From: Bacteriovoracaceae bacterium
Lineage (GTDB): Bacteria; Bdellovibrionota; UBA1018
Length of the DNA: 6,522 nt
Assembly: GCA_947500275.1 (NCBI GenBank)
Contig: CANMSW010000133.1
Span: forward strand, 1 to 6,522
Direction: 5' to 3'
Shown here: positions 1-6,500 of the stretch, piece by piece
Layout of the letters: each line of letters begins with the position of its first letter
How positions within the stretch are numbered: the first letter of the stretch is position 1
Made by a program: the position numbers and the translations under genes
The notes under the pieces: model-generated
What the model was told of the DNA's origin: nothing
What the model saw: only the letters and a program-made list of their open reading frames with translations
The model's database searches: none

Positions 1-204
1 CGTAGCGAGAGCAGTAGCTCGATCCAAGGTCACGGCCGGTGGGAAAATCCACACACCCAATTCGCCGGATCGCAGCCGGTCTCGAGTGCGATCACTCAGA
101 ATGGAATCCCGTAATGCTGCAAACTCACCCAAGAAGGCTTCGGCCTCCTTGGGTCCGTGATTCATTTTCCAATTTCCGGCCAGAATCTTCGAAGGCAGCT
201 TCAC
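1..204 (-). CDS. tpiA: Triosephosphate isomerase, N-terminal part (cut by window edge)
   Basis: This cytoplasmic TIM-barrel enzyme interconverts dihydroxyacetone phosphate and glyceraldehyde 3-phosphate in glycolysis and gluconeogenesis. Reading the minus strand from a GTG at 204-202 gives 68 codons with no stop before the left edge. The protein begins VKLPSKILAGNWKMN, which holds the TIM N-terminal signature; Asn11 and Lys13 occupy the classical substrate-binding/catalytic positions. It continues with a helix-like stretch and then the strand VWIFPPAVTL, matching the second strand of TIM. About three quarters of the protein (normally about 250 residues) lies outside the window. The GTG is the only plausible start, because the same frame meets the pgk stop codon five codons upstream. 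Only a weak GGA (minus strand, 214-212) precedes it, so translation is probably coupled to pgk, 12 nt upstream. The gene identity is secure; the exact start is slightly less so. Confidence 0.93.
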   Translation of the reverse strand, partial: MKLPSKILAGNWKMNHGPKEAEAFLGEFAALRDSILSDRTRDRLRSGELGVWIFPPAVTLDRATALAT

Positions 205-216
205 GCGATGATCCGA

Positions 217-1431
217 TCAACCCGTGATGAACGGCTGTGTGGCTTGGACTTTTGAGATATTCTTGATGATCTCGATTCCTGGAAGGGATTCGTTCTCGAG
301 GAATTCGAGAACAGCGCCTCCACCCGTCGATAGGTGGCTAAATCCTTCCGCATGTCCGGATTGCTTGATTGCCGAAACCGTATCCCCACCGCCCACGACT
401 TTTAGCGCTGGGAGAGTTGAGATGAACTTGGCAACTTCGAATGTTCCCACTGCATACTCTGGCTTTTCGAACCAACCCAGGGGTCCATTCCAGAAGATGG
501 TTTTTGCATTCGCGAGGAGCTCACAAAATTTCTGAATCGATTTTGGACCAATATCAAACCCTAAGTTCGTATCGGCTGGCACCAGTAAGGGGATCTCTTT
601 CTCGCGAACGAGTTTTATGATCTTGCGAGCGGCTTCGATATCAGCCGGTTTTGGCTGTTTAGCCCCTGCTGGAACGGTGTCGCCTTGGGCCGCCCAAAAG
701 GCATGCGCCATCGCCCCACCGATCACGAGCCCGTCCACGCGTTTCAGGAGGGTTTCGATGGTCCTGATTTTGTCTGTGACTTTCGATCCGCCGAGGACCG
801 CGTAGAACGGTTTTGCCGGCTTTTCGAGGAGCTGATCGAGGAAGTTGATTTCCTTCTCGACTAAGAAGCCCATCCCACGAACGGGGGAGATCGCAGGTAG
901 TCCATAAGTTGAGGCGTGTTTCCGGTGAGCAGTCCCAAAAGCATCGGTAACGTAAACTTCGCAAAGGGTTGCGAGTTCACGGACGAAGGCAGGGTCGTTT
1001 GCCTCTTCGCCAGGATGGAAACGAAGATTCTCCAGTAACAGGACTTGGCCTGAACGGAGAGTTTTCACCATCATTTGAATGCCTTCGCCCACGCTATCAT
1101 CCGCGAGGGTGACTTCTTGGCCTAAAAGCTCAGCAAGATGTCCTGCGACAGGCTCGAGTGAAAAAGCAGGGTCCCGTTTTCCGTCCGGACGCCCCAAGTG
1201 CGAAGCGATCACCACTTTTGCGCCCCGTTCAATGGCGTGCTTCACTGTAGGGATTGCCTCGCGAATTCGGGTGTCGTCCTCGACCTTGCGGTGCCCGTCG
1301 GCATCAGGACCTGACAGGGGGACATTTAAGTCCAAACGCAAAAATAGGACTTTATTTTTGATATCGAGATCCCGGATCGAACGGATTGGGTTGAACGGCT
1401 GGGGTCCGTTCGAAGTCGGTTGGGTCGTCAT
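217..1431 (-). CDS. pgk: Phosphoglycerate kinase
   Basis: This enzyme transfers the acyl phosphate of 1,3-bisphosphoglycerate to ADP, giving ATP and 3-phosphoglycerate, in the cytoplasm. The protein is 404 residues, normal for the family. The N-terminal substrate domain shows RLDLNVP (32-38), Arg55, SHLGRP (77-82) and FGTAHRKHAS (165-174). The C-terminal nucleotide domain shows LGGSKVTDKI (213-222), WNGPLGWFE (314-322), GGGD (347-350) and STGGGA (368-373). All key motifs are intact. Small departures are RLDLNVP where RVDFNVP is common and WNGPLGWFE where WNGPMGVFE is common. I chose the ATG at 1431 because an AGGAG lies 10 nt upstream; the upstream TTG at 1440 is only one base from that site. 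It lies 39 nt after gap and 12 nt before tpiA on the same strand, so it is the middle gene of a glycolytic operon. Confidence 0.98.
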   Translation of the reverse strand: MTTQPTSNGPQPFNPIRSIRDLDIKNKVLFLRLDLNVPLSGPDADGHRKVEDDTRIREAIPTVKHAIERGAKVVIASHLGRPDGKRDPAFSLEPVAGHLAELLGQEVTLADDSVGEGIQMMVKTLRSGQVLLLENLRFHPGEEANDPAFVRELATLCEVYVTDAFGTAHRKHASTYGLPAISPVRGMGFLVEKEINFLDQLLEKPAKPFYAVLGGSKVTDKIRTIETLLKRVDGLVIGGAMAHAFWAAQGDTVPAGAKQPKPADIEAARKIIKLVREKEIPLLVPADTNLGFDIGPKSIQKFCELLANAKTIFWNGPLGWFEKPEYAVGTFEVAKFISTLPALKVVGGGDTVSAIKQSGHAEGFSHLSTGGGAVLEFLENESLPGIEIIKNISKVQATQPFITG

Positions 1432-1441
1432 GAAATTCAAA

Positions 1442-1446
1442 CTCCT
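1442..1446 (-). promoter_or_regulatory. Shine-Dalgarno site of pgk
   Basis: The minus strand reads AGGAG here, within AGAGGAGT, 10 nt before the ATG at 1431. It decides the pgk start in favour of that ATG over the in-frame TTG at 1440, which almost abuts the site. Confidence 0.8.
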
Positions 1447-1470
1447 CTAGGGAAACGATATCTAAATAGT

Positions 1471-2484
1471 TTATCCGTCTTTGCGTTTCATATGCGCAGT
1501 AAGGTCGATCATGCGCGCTGAGAAGCCAGACTCGTTATCATACCAAGAAATGACTTTAACGAAGTTACCCTCGAGAACGGCTGTGCACTCGGCGTCGATC
1601 GTGGAGCTGCGAATATCGCCGTTGTAGTCGGTCGAAACCAGGGGTTCCGTCGAAAAGCCTAAGATCCCCTTCATCGATCCCTCGGCGGCCTTCTTGAAAG
1701 CTCCGTTGAGCTCGTCCTTGGTGGTCGGCTTCTTGAGTTCGCCCGTGAAGTCGACGAGCGAGACGTTCGGGGTCGGTACGCGGATCGAAAGACCGTCGAT
1801 CTTCCCCTTTAAATGGGGAAGTACGATTCCAACGGCCTTCGCTGCGCCCGTCGTCGTGGGAATTTGTGAGAGAGCCGCTGCGCGAGCGCGGCGAGGGTCT
1901 TTGTGAGGGAGATCGAGGAGTTGCTGATCATTCGTGTAGCTGTGCACGGTCAGCATGGTTCCACGGGCGACGCCGAAATTGTCATCCAAGACTTTGACGA
2001 GTGGAGCTAGGCAGTTGGTCGTGCACGACGCGTTCGACACCACGAAGTGCTTCGAGGGGTCGTAAATTCCCTCGTTGACGCCCATGCAGAGTGTCGCATC
2101 CGCATCTTTCGAAGGGGCCGAAATGATGACGCGTTTTGCGCCTCCTTTGAGGTGGAGGGCTGCTTTTTCGCGATCCGTGAAAACACCCGTGCACTCGTAA
2201 ACGTATTCTGCGCCGACTTTTCCCCAGGGCAGAGCGGCAGGATCTTTTTCGCTGAAGAGTGGAATGGCACGGCCGTCGACCATGAGATTCGAGCCGTCGA
2301 GGCGAATATCCGCTTTAGCGCGGCCATGAACGGAATCGTACTTAAAGAGGTGAGCGATCTGGTCGGGGTGTGAGAGGTCGTTGATTCCGACGATCTCAAT
2401 CCGGTGGTCCTCGAGAGCCAACCTTGCGACTTTACGACCGATCCGACCAAAACCATTGATGCCGACTTTGATTTTTTGCGCCAT
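1471..2484 (-). CDS. gap: Glyceraldehyde-3-phosphate dehydrogenase, type I, NAD-type
   Basis: This enzyme oxidises and phosphorylates glyceraldehyde 3-phosphate to 1,3-bisphosphoglycerate with reduction of NAD+, in the cytoplasm. The 337-residue protein is typical for the family. It opens with the Rossmann loop NGFGRIGR (10-17). Asp36 in GINDL sits where NAD-dependent enzymes bind the adenosine ribose. The active-site motif SNASCTTNC (150-158) contains the nucleophile Cys154, and HSYTND (181-186) holds its partner His181. The phosphate-binding region PHKDPRRARAAA is at 193-204, and the C-terminal WYDNESGFSARM (314-325) is complete. The LDLP segment (190-193) also suggests NAD rather than NADP preference. 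I chose the ATG at 2484, which has AGGAG 12 nt upstream and gives the usual start of the fold; a TTG at 2520 would add 12 residues unlike the family. It follows the peptidase gene by 60 nt and precedes pgk by 39 nt. Confidence 0.98.
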   Translation of the reverse strand: MAQKIKVGINGFGRIGRKVARLALEDHRIEIVGINDLSHPDQIAHLFKYDSVHGRAKADIRLDGSNLMVDGRAIPLFSEKDPAALPWGKVGAEYVYECTGVFTDREKAALHLKGGAKRVIISAPSKDADATLCMGVNEGIYDPSKHFVVSNASCTTNCLAPLVKVLDDNFGVARGTMLTVHSYTNDQQLLDLPHKDPRRARAAALSQIPTTTGAAKAVGIVLPHLKGKIDGLSIRVPTPNVSLVDFTGELKKPTTKDELNGAFKKAAEGSMKGILGFSTEPLVSTDYNGDIRSSTIDAECTAVLEGNFVKVISWYDNESGFSARMIDLTAHMKRKDG

Positions 2485-2496
2485 GGGAGGGGTATA

Positions 2497-2501
2497 CTCC
2501 T
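2497..2501 (-). promoter_or_regulatory. Shine-Dalgarno site of gap
   Basis: The minus strand reads AGGAG here, 12 nt before the ATG at 2484. The spacing is somewhat long but supports that start over the TTG at 2520, which lies upstream of the site. Confidence 0.65.
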
Positions 2502-2544
2502 GAAGGTTGAAGTCTTTCAAAACAAAAGAGGGAATTCTACGAGA

Positions 2545-3747
2545 TCAGGGTCCCGAATCCATTAAAGCTTGGTACTTCGCGAGGTCTTCTTGGAATTCCC
2601 GATGCTGCGGCTCGAAAGGGTTGGTCCAATTCATTCCCGGACGCATCAGTCCCTCACAAAGTTTGAGGAGGCCCGCGACATCTCCGAGGTGAACGAACTC
2701 AGGGGCGGGGCCCATGTGAGGCGCCGCATCTGGGCCTCCTTCGAGAGATTGATTGTGGTAGTTGCCGAGCGGGACCGAGATCCCGATTGCAGTCATTCCG
2801 GCACAGACTGCGGCCGTGGCTTCGCACGTCCCCCCATCCATCACGCGTTTTTGATGCGCACCTGGAAGAACTTGGGCCGCTACTTGGGTTAAAACCCTCA
2901 AGGCTCTTGGCTCGAAGACTCCAAATTTGTCACCCAGCCGGACCACTGGGCCTTTGCCAATTTCGGCTCCGGGAAGGGTCCTCGAGGTCTCGAGGCTGAC
3001 GGCGATCACGGGTCGATGCGCTTCTTTGAACCAGCCGAGCTCAAAGTGGTGGAGTGCTCCGATGAAGCCCACTTCTTCTGCTCGGGTCAGCAACCCAAGG
3101 AAAGGGAGGTCCGCCCCGGGGTTCTGAGCGTTGAGTTCCATTGCCAGCGAAACGATAGCGAAAGAACCGACCAGATCATCGGCAGCCTTCGTGTAGGCGA
3201 TTCCATTCTCCTCCCAGGCGGGGGATCGAAAGCCGAACCCTCCGAAAAGATCAGTGGCCTTGCTTCTGGATTTTTCGAAATGCTCGGGAAGTTGGATGAC
3301 GGCTCGGGCAATCGAGCGCCCGGAAGGGGTCATCGTCGCTTCCATCATGCGGCCGTCCCCGATGGGCCCTTCGTGAGTGGCGAGCCAAACCCGCGCTCCC
3401 GCAAGGTGGGCGCTTGGAGATCCACCGTGCCACTCGACTTCGAGAAGACCGTCCGACCGGTACTGACTGCCGATGAATCCGGGGTGATCCATATGAGCTA
3501 TGAACAGGCGGATGGGCTCGGAAGAATCAGTGCGGACCTTGGCGAGGTAGGTTTCCCTCGATTGAGTCCCAATGACCAAATTTCCCGCGGGGTCGCGAAA
3601 ATGAGGAACCTTTTGCTCACTCAGGGCGCGCTCGATGACTTTCAATACCAGACCTTCGCGAAAGGGCGCGGAGGGGGTCGCGAGGATTTCTCGCAGAAGG
3701 GGGTGCCTATCGAGGGTGGGGGCGGACGACGAAATAGCTTCGGTCAT
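2545..3747 (-). CDS. M42-family (PepA/TET-like) metallo-aminopeptidase, divergent
   Basis: This is probably a cytoplasmic di-metal aminopeptidase of the M42 group (the glutamyl aminopeptidase/TET type, often mislabelled endoglucanase CelM). No signal peptide is visible. From the ATG at 3747 it has 400 residues, longer than the usual 340-360. Family motifs appear in order: HPLLREILATPSAPFRE (14-30) at the usual N-terminal position, IAHMDHPGF (83-91, ligand His85), AADDLVG (188-194, bridging Asp190), TRAEEVGFIGA (221-231, general base Glu224 and ligand Glu225), SLETS (251-255, ligand position Glu253), GKGP (264-267), GGTCEA (305-310) and PLGNYHNQ (326-333, ligand His331). Three motifs differ from the classical DDR, DVT and GGTDA. 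I chose the start by a purine-rich GGAAAGGGA upstream and by the family N-terminus; longer versions run into kimA. The gene is divergent from kimA and upstream of gap. The substrate is unknown. Confidence 0.85.
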   Translation of the reverse strand: MTEAISSSAPTLDRHPLLREILATPSAPFREGLVLKVIERALSEQKVPHFRDPAGNLVIGTQSRETYLAKVRTDSSEPIRLFIAHMDHPGFIGSQYRSDGLLEVEWHGGSPSAHLAGARVWLATHEGPIGDGRMMEATMTPSGRSIARAVIQLPEHFEKSRSKATDLFGGFGFRSPAWEENGIAYTKAADDLVGSFAIVSLAMELNAQNPGADLPFLGLLTRAEEVGFIGALHHFELGWFKEAHRPVIAVSLETSRTLPGAEIGKGPVVRLGDKFGVFEPRALRVLTQVAAQVLPGAHQKRVMDGGTCEATAAVCAGMTAIGISVPLGNYHNQSLEGGPDAAPHMGPAPEFVHLGDVAGLLKLCEGLMRPGMNWTNPFEPQHREFQEDLAKYQALMDSGP

Positions 3748-3945
3748 GAATCGGTCCCTTTCCGGAACGGTTTCTAGAGCTCTGTGGGAAAGGGTGTACC
3801 CGAGAAGTGAAGAAGGCGGAACGCTCAATTCACGGGTTTTTTCAATTAGGGAATCGTACATGAACGCATAAACGTGTGCTTCCCCGTGAACTCGGCCTCT
3901 GGTATTCGTCGGAAATCGCCTTAAAAAGGATGAAACGAGGACAGC
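3748..3945. promoter_or_regulatory. Divergent intergenic region between the peptidase gene and kimA
   Basis: These 198 nt must hold promoters for both divergent transcription units. I do not see a convincing consensus -35/-10 pair on either strand, so I mark the region rather than a site. It contains an 8-bp inverted repeat, TTCACGGG (3829-3836) and CCCGTGAA (3883-3890). It also has a T-run at 3837-3842 and a direct repeat of CAATT at 3826 and 3843. kimA has a short GAGG (3937-3940) 5 nt before its ATG. I recognise no c-di-AMP (ydaO-type) riboswitch. Confidence 0.5.
3755..3763 (-). promoter_or_regulatory. Likely ribosome binding site of the M42 peptidase gene
   Basis: The minus strand reads GGAAAGGGA, ending 7 nt before the ATG at 3747. 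It is purine-rich rather than a perfect Shine-Dalgarno. It supports that start over the in-frame ATG at 3861, whose nearest purine tract is about 17 nt away, and over the GTG at 4008 inside kimA. Confidence 0.5.
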
Positions 3946-5778
3946 ATGTTCGCACGATTCAAGCGACTCCTGATTGGCCAACCTTTGTCGAGTCAGCATC
4001 TGATGCACGAGAGGCTTCCTAAGTGGAAAGCGCTTGCGGTGCTCTCTTCGGACGCCATGTCTTCGGTCGCTTATGCCACGGAAGAGATTCTGATTCCGCT
4101 CTCAGTTTTTTCGATGGCAGCAATGGCATGGTCGATGCCGGTCGCGATTGCGATTGCGACGCTCCTGGTGATCGTCACTGTTTCCTACCGACAAACGATC
4201 TCGGCTTATCCAAGTGGGGGTGGCGCTTATATCGTCGCGCGAGAAAATCTAGGTGTTTACGCAGGTCTTGTGGCGGGAGCATCACTCCTCATTGACTATA
4301 TCCTCACGGTGGCCGTCTCGATTGCCGCAGGGGTCGCAGCGGTGACTTCGGCCTTTCCTGTTCTAGCGGAGCACAAACCGCTACTAGCGATTGTCTTTGT
4401 GTTGATCATCACGGTGATGAATCTTCGTGGGCTTCAGGAGTCGGCTACGATTTTTGCCTATCCAACTTACCTTTTTATATTCACGCTCTACTCCCTCATT
4501 GCCTATGGGGCCTGGAGACTCTTCACTGGAGATGCGATTCCTGCGGCTCCCATTGTTCATGAAGCGTATCCGGCAATCCCTCTTTTCCTGGGATTGCGCG
4601 CGTTCTCGTCGGGATGCGCGGCATTGACGGGAATTGAGGCGATTTCTAATGGAACGTCTGCGTTCCGGACGCCAGTGGATAAGAACGCCAAGACGACGAT
4701 GGCATGGATGTCGTTCATTCTTGCGACCCTGTTCTTGGGGATTACGCTTCTGGCTCACGCTTATGGAATTAAACCCGACTCATCGGGTGCAGAGACGGTC
4801 ATCTCCCAGATGACGCGCGCAGTGGCAGGTGAGGGCAAGTTTTATTACTTAGTGCAGGCATGCACGGCTTTGATTTTGATTTTGGCCGCCAATACGGCAT
4901 TTACCGGGTTTCCGATGCTGGCGTCGCTTCTTGCAAAAGATCGTTTCTTGCCGCGCCAATTAGCAAGTCTTGGCGATAAGTTAGTGTTCTCTAACGGCAT
5001 CATCGGTCTCGCTGCGACCGCTTTGTTTTTGATTCTCCTCTTTAACGTCGACACTCACGCACTCGTGCCTCTTTACGCGGTCGGGGTCTTTCTTTCATTT
5101 ACGCTTTCTCAAGCCGGGATGGTGGTTCATCACCTGAAGAAGCGCGAGCCAGGCTGGGTTCGTGCCATTTGCTTCAATGGCTTGGGTGCGCTCACCACGT
5201 TTGTGGTTCTCTGCGTGATTGGCATTACGAAATTTATGCACGGAGCCTGGGTGGTGGTTCTTGTGATTCCGATCGTGGTTTACGGATTTACTCGGGTGAT
5301 GCGTCACTACTTGGCAGTGGGTGAAGAACTCTCGCTAGTCGGAGATACTGCTCCTGGGCAGCTGTCGAAACTGAAGCACACAGTCATTATTCCGATCTCT
5401 GGGGTTCACCGAGGCGTGATCGATGCGTTAAGGTACGCTATTTCGATCTCAGACGATGTGCGGGCCTGTTATGTGGAGTTAGACCCTCAGGCGACCGAGA
5501 GAATGCAAGTCGAATGGAATCGCTGGGCACACGAGATCCCACTCGTGATTCTGAAGTCGCCCTATCGGTCCGTGATTACGCCGATCGTGGACTATATCAA
5601 TGATGTCGATCAGATCACTCATAATGAAATGATCACGGTGATCATCCCTGAGTTTGTCACTGCAAAGTGGTACCATCGTTTGCTTCACAACCAGACTGCA
5701 TTCCTGATTCGCGCAGCGTTGAGTTTCCGTCGGGGCAAGGTCGTGACGAGCATTCGATATCATTTGAAGGCGACCTGA
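3946..5778 (+). CDS. kimA: KimA/YdaO-type potassium importer (APC/KUP superfamily)
   Basis: This is an inner-membrane, probably proton-coupled, high-affinity K+ uptake protein. It has 610 residues; B. subtilis KimA has about 607. Residues 25-455 form a hydrophobic LeuT-fold domain of about 12 membrane segments. Residues 475-610 form a soluble cytoplasmic domain with alternating strands and helices. Family stretches are SSDAMSSVAYATE (34-46), YPSGGGAYIV (88-97), LIDYILTVAVS (115-125), ALTGIEAISN (226-235), NTAFTGFP (316-323) and LYAVGVF (376-382). Residues known to line the K+ site in B. subtilis KimA are all present: Asp36, Tyr43, Asp117, Tyr118, Ser125, Thr228, Glu231 and Tyr377, most at the same numbers. 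The soluble domain ends RYHLKAT, like the family. The start is an ATG with GAGG 5 nt upstream. The gene ends in tandem stops TGA TAG. It may be co-transcribed with dedA. Control by c-di-AMP is known for relatives but not shown here. Confidence 0.92.
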   Translation: MFARFKRLLIGQPLSSQHLMHERLPKWKALAVLSSDAMSSVAYATEEILIPLSVFSMAAMAWSMPVAIAIATLLVIVTVSYRQTISAYPSGGGAYIVARENLGVYAGLVAGASLLIDYILTVAVSIAAGVAAVTSAFPVLAEHKPLLAIVFVLIITVMNLRGLQESATIFAYPTYLFIFTLYSLIAYGAWRLFTGDAIPAAPIVHEAYPAIPLFLGLRAFSSGCAALTGIEAISNGTSAFRTPVDKNAKTTMAWMSFILATLFLGITLLAHAYGIKPDSSGAETVISQMTRAVAGEGKFYYLVQACTALILILAANTAFTGFPMLASLLAKDRFLPRQLASLGDKLVFSNGIIGLAATALFLILLFNVDTHALVPLYAVGVFLSFTLSQAGMVVHHLKKREPGWVRAICFNGLGALTTFVVLCVIGITKFMHGAWVVVLVIPIVVYGFTRVMRHYLAVGEELSLVGDTAPGQLSKLKHTVIIPISGVHRGVIDALRYAISISDDVRACYVELDPQATERMQVEWNRWAHEIPLVILKSPYRSVITPIVDYINDVDQITHNEMITVIIPEFVTAKWYHRLLHNQTAFLIRAALSFRRGKVVTSIRYHLKAT

Positions 5779-5837
5779 TAGCGGTGTCGCCCGGATAGGA
5801 AGTGGTTTAGTTAGGGTCCTTTGGGGTTTAGCCTTCT

Positions 5838-5844
5838 GGAGGAG
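5838..5844 (+). promoter_or_regulatory. Strong Shine-Dalgarno site of the DedA-family gene
   Basis: GGAGGAG, 8 nt before the ATG at 5853. It is the best ribosome binding site in the window and fixes the start of the dedA-like gene. Confidence 0.85.
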
Positions 5845-5852
5845 ATTTTGAA

Positions 5853-6500
5853 ATGCTTCACGAATTACTAGCCATCTGGTTTGGATGGGTTCGCGACTGG
5901 GGCTACCTCGGTGTTTTCGTTCTCATGGCCATGGAGAGCTCGATTTTTCCCGTGCCATCGGAAGTGGTCATGCCCCCGGCTGCCTATTGGGCTGCACAGG
6001 GGCAGTTCGACTTTTGGGGCATCGTTTTGGCTGGAACCGCCGGAAGTTGGTTCGGCTCGGCTGTGACCTACTGGGTGGCTCGCTGGGCGGGGGCGCCCGT
6101 GGTGAAACGCTACGGAAAGTGGTTCTTATTAGGCCCCGAGAAAATTAAAATGGCCGAGGTCTGGGTGCGCGACTTTGGCACCCTTGGGATATTTATAGCG
6201 CGTTTACTCCCGGTCGTTCGTCATTTGATCTCTATTCCGGCTGGCCTCTTTCGCATGCCCTTTGTGCCTTTTAGTTTGGTCACCACCGCTGGGGCTTTTC
6301 TTTGGTGTTCTGTTTTGTCTTGGTTTGGGAAAGAAGTGATTGGGGATCGTCCTGACCTTTTGAATTCTCCAGATGCAATGGTCGCAGTCATGAAAGAGCG
6401 TTTGATCTATTTCATCGTGGCCGTTCTGCTTCTGGGGGCACTCACGTTTTTGGTGAAGTGGAAAAGTCGTCGCTCGGCTGGAGAGCAGGCGATCTCTTGA
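5853..6500 (+). CDS. DedA/VTT-family inner-membrane protein
   Basis: This 215-residue protein has the usual DedA length. Members are inner-membrane proteins; several recycle undecaprenyl phosphate or move phospholipids and affect membrane potential, pH and drug tolerance. Hydrophobic segments lie near residues 15-30, 52-75, 108-125, 135-157 and 185-202. The re-entrant loop motif MESSIFPVPSEVVMPP (27-42) contains acidic residues Glu28 and Glu37, corresponding by position to the essential Glu39 and Asp51 of E. coli YqjA. The second signature, ARLLPVVRHLISIPAG (116-131), contains Arg117 and Arg123, six apart as are the essential Arg130 and Arg136 of YqjA. The start has a near-perfect Shine-Dalgarno. 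It lies 74 nt after kimA on the same strand with no clear terminator between, so co-transcription is plausible. The family call is firm; the substrate is not known, so no symbol is assigned. Confidence 0.93.
   Translation: MLHELLAIWFGWVRDWGYLGVFVLMAMESSIFPVPSEVVMPPAAYWAAQGQFDFWGIVLAGTAGSWFGSAVTYWVARWAGAPVVKRYGKWFLLGPEKIKMAEVWVRDFGTLGIFIARLLPVVRHLISIPAGLFRMPFVPFSLVTTAGAFLWCSVLSWFGKEVIGDRPDLLNSPDAMVAVMKERLIYFIVAVLLLGALTFLVKWKSRRSAGEQAIS

Noticed and set aside
39..227. Plus-strand open frame of 62 codons at the left edge
   Set aside because: It lies opposite the tpiA start, whose AGNWKMN signature is on the minus strand; the plus-strand product resembles nothing.
1079..1450. Plus-strand open frame of 123 codons
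   Set aside because: It is antisense to the conserved N-terminal half of pgk and is a shadow of it.
2485..2520. Minus-strand TTGAAA (2520-2515) and TATACC (2496-2491), 18 nt apart, as a gap promoter
   Set aside because: The spacing is acceptable, but the -10 would lie downstream of the AGGAG site and right against the ATG, giving a nearly leaderless message that loses the Shine-Dalgarno. Probably chance.
2521..2560. Terminator between the peptidase gene and gap
   Set aside because: Only a 4-bp GGGA/TCCC stem precedes a T-rich stretch on the minus strand. This is too weak to call, so read-through from the peptidase gene into gap remains possible.
3016..3777. Open frame of 253 codons on the plus strand
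   Set aside because: It lies wholly antisense to the M42 peptidase gene, whose motifs are clear. The product shows no recognisable fold and is rich in G, R and S, as expected of a shadow frame.
3748..4008. N-terminal extension of the peptidase to GTG 4008 or ATG 3861
   Set aside because: The extension from 4008 overlaps the start of kimA. Neither candidate has a well-spaced ribosome binding site, and the added residues do not match the family, which begins shortly before HPLLREIL.
5779..5852. Small gene or terminator between kimA and dedA
   Set aside because: Only 74 nt, with no GC-rich stem followed by a T-run and no credible start with an open frame other than dedA.
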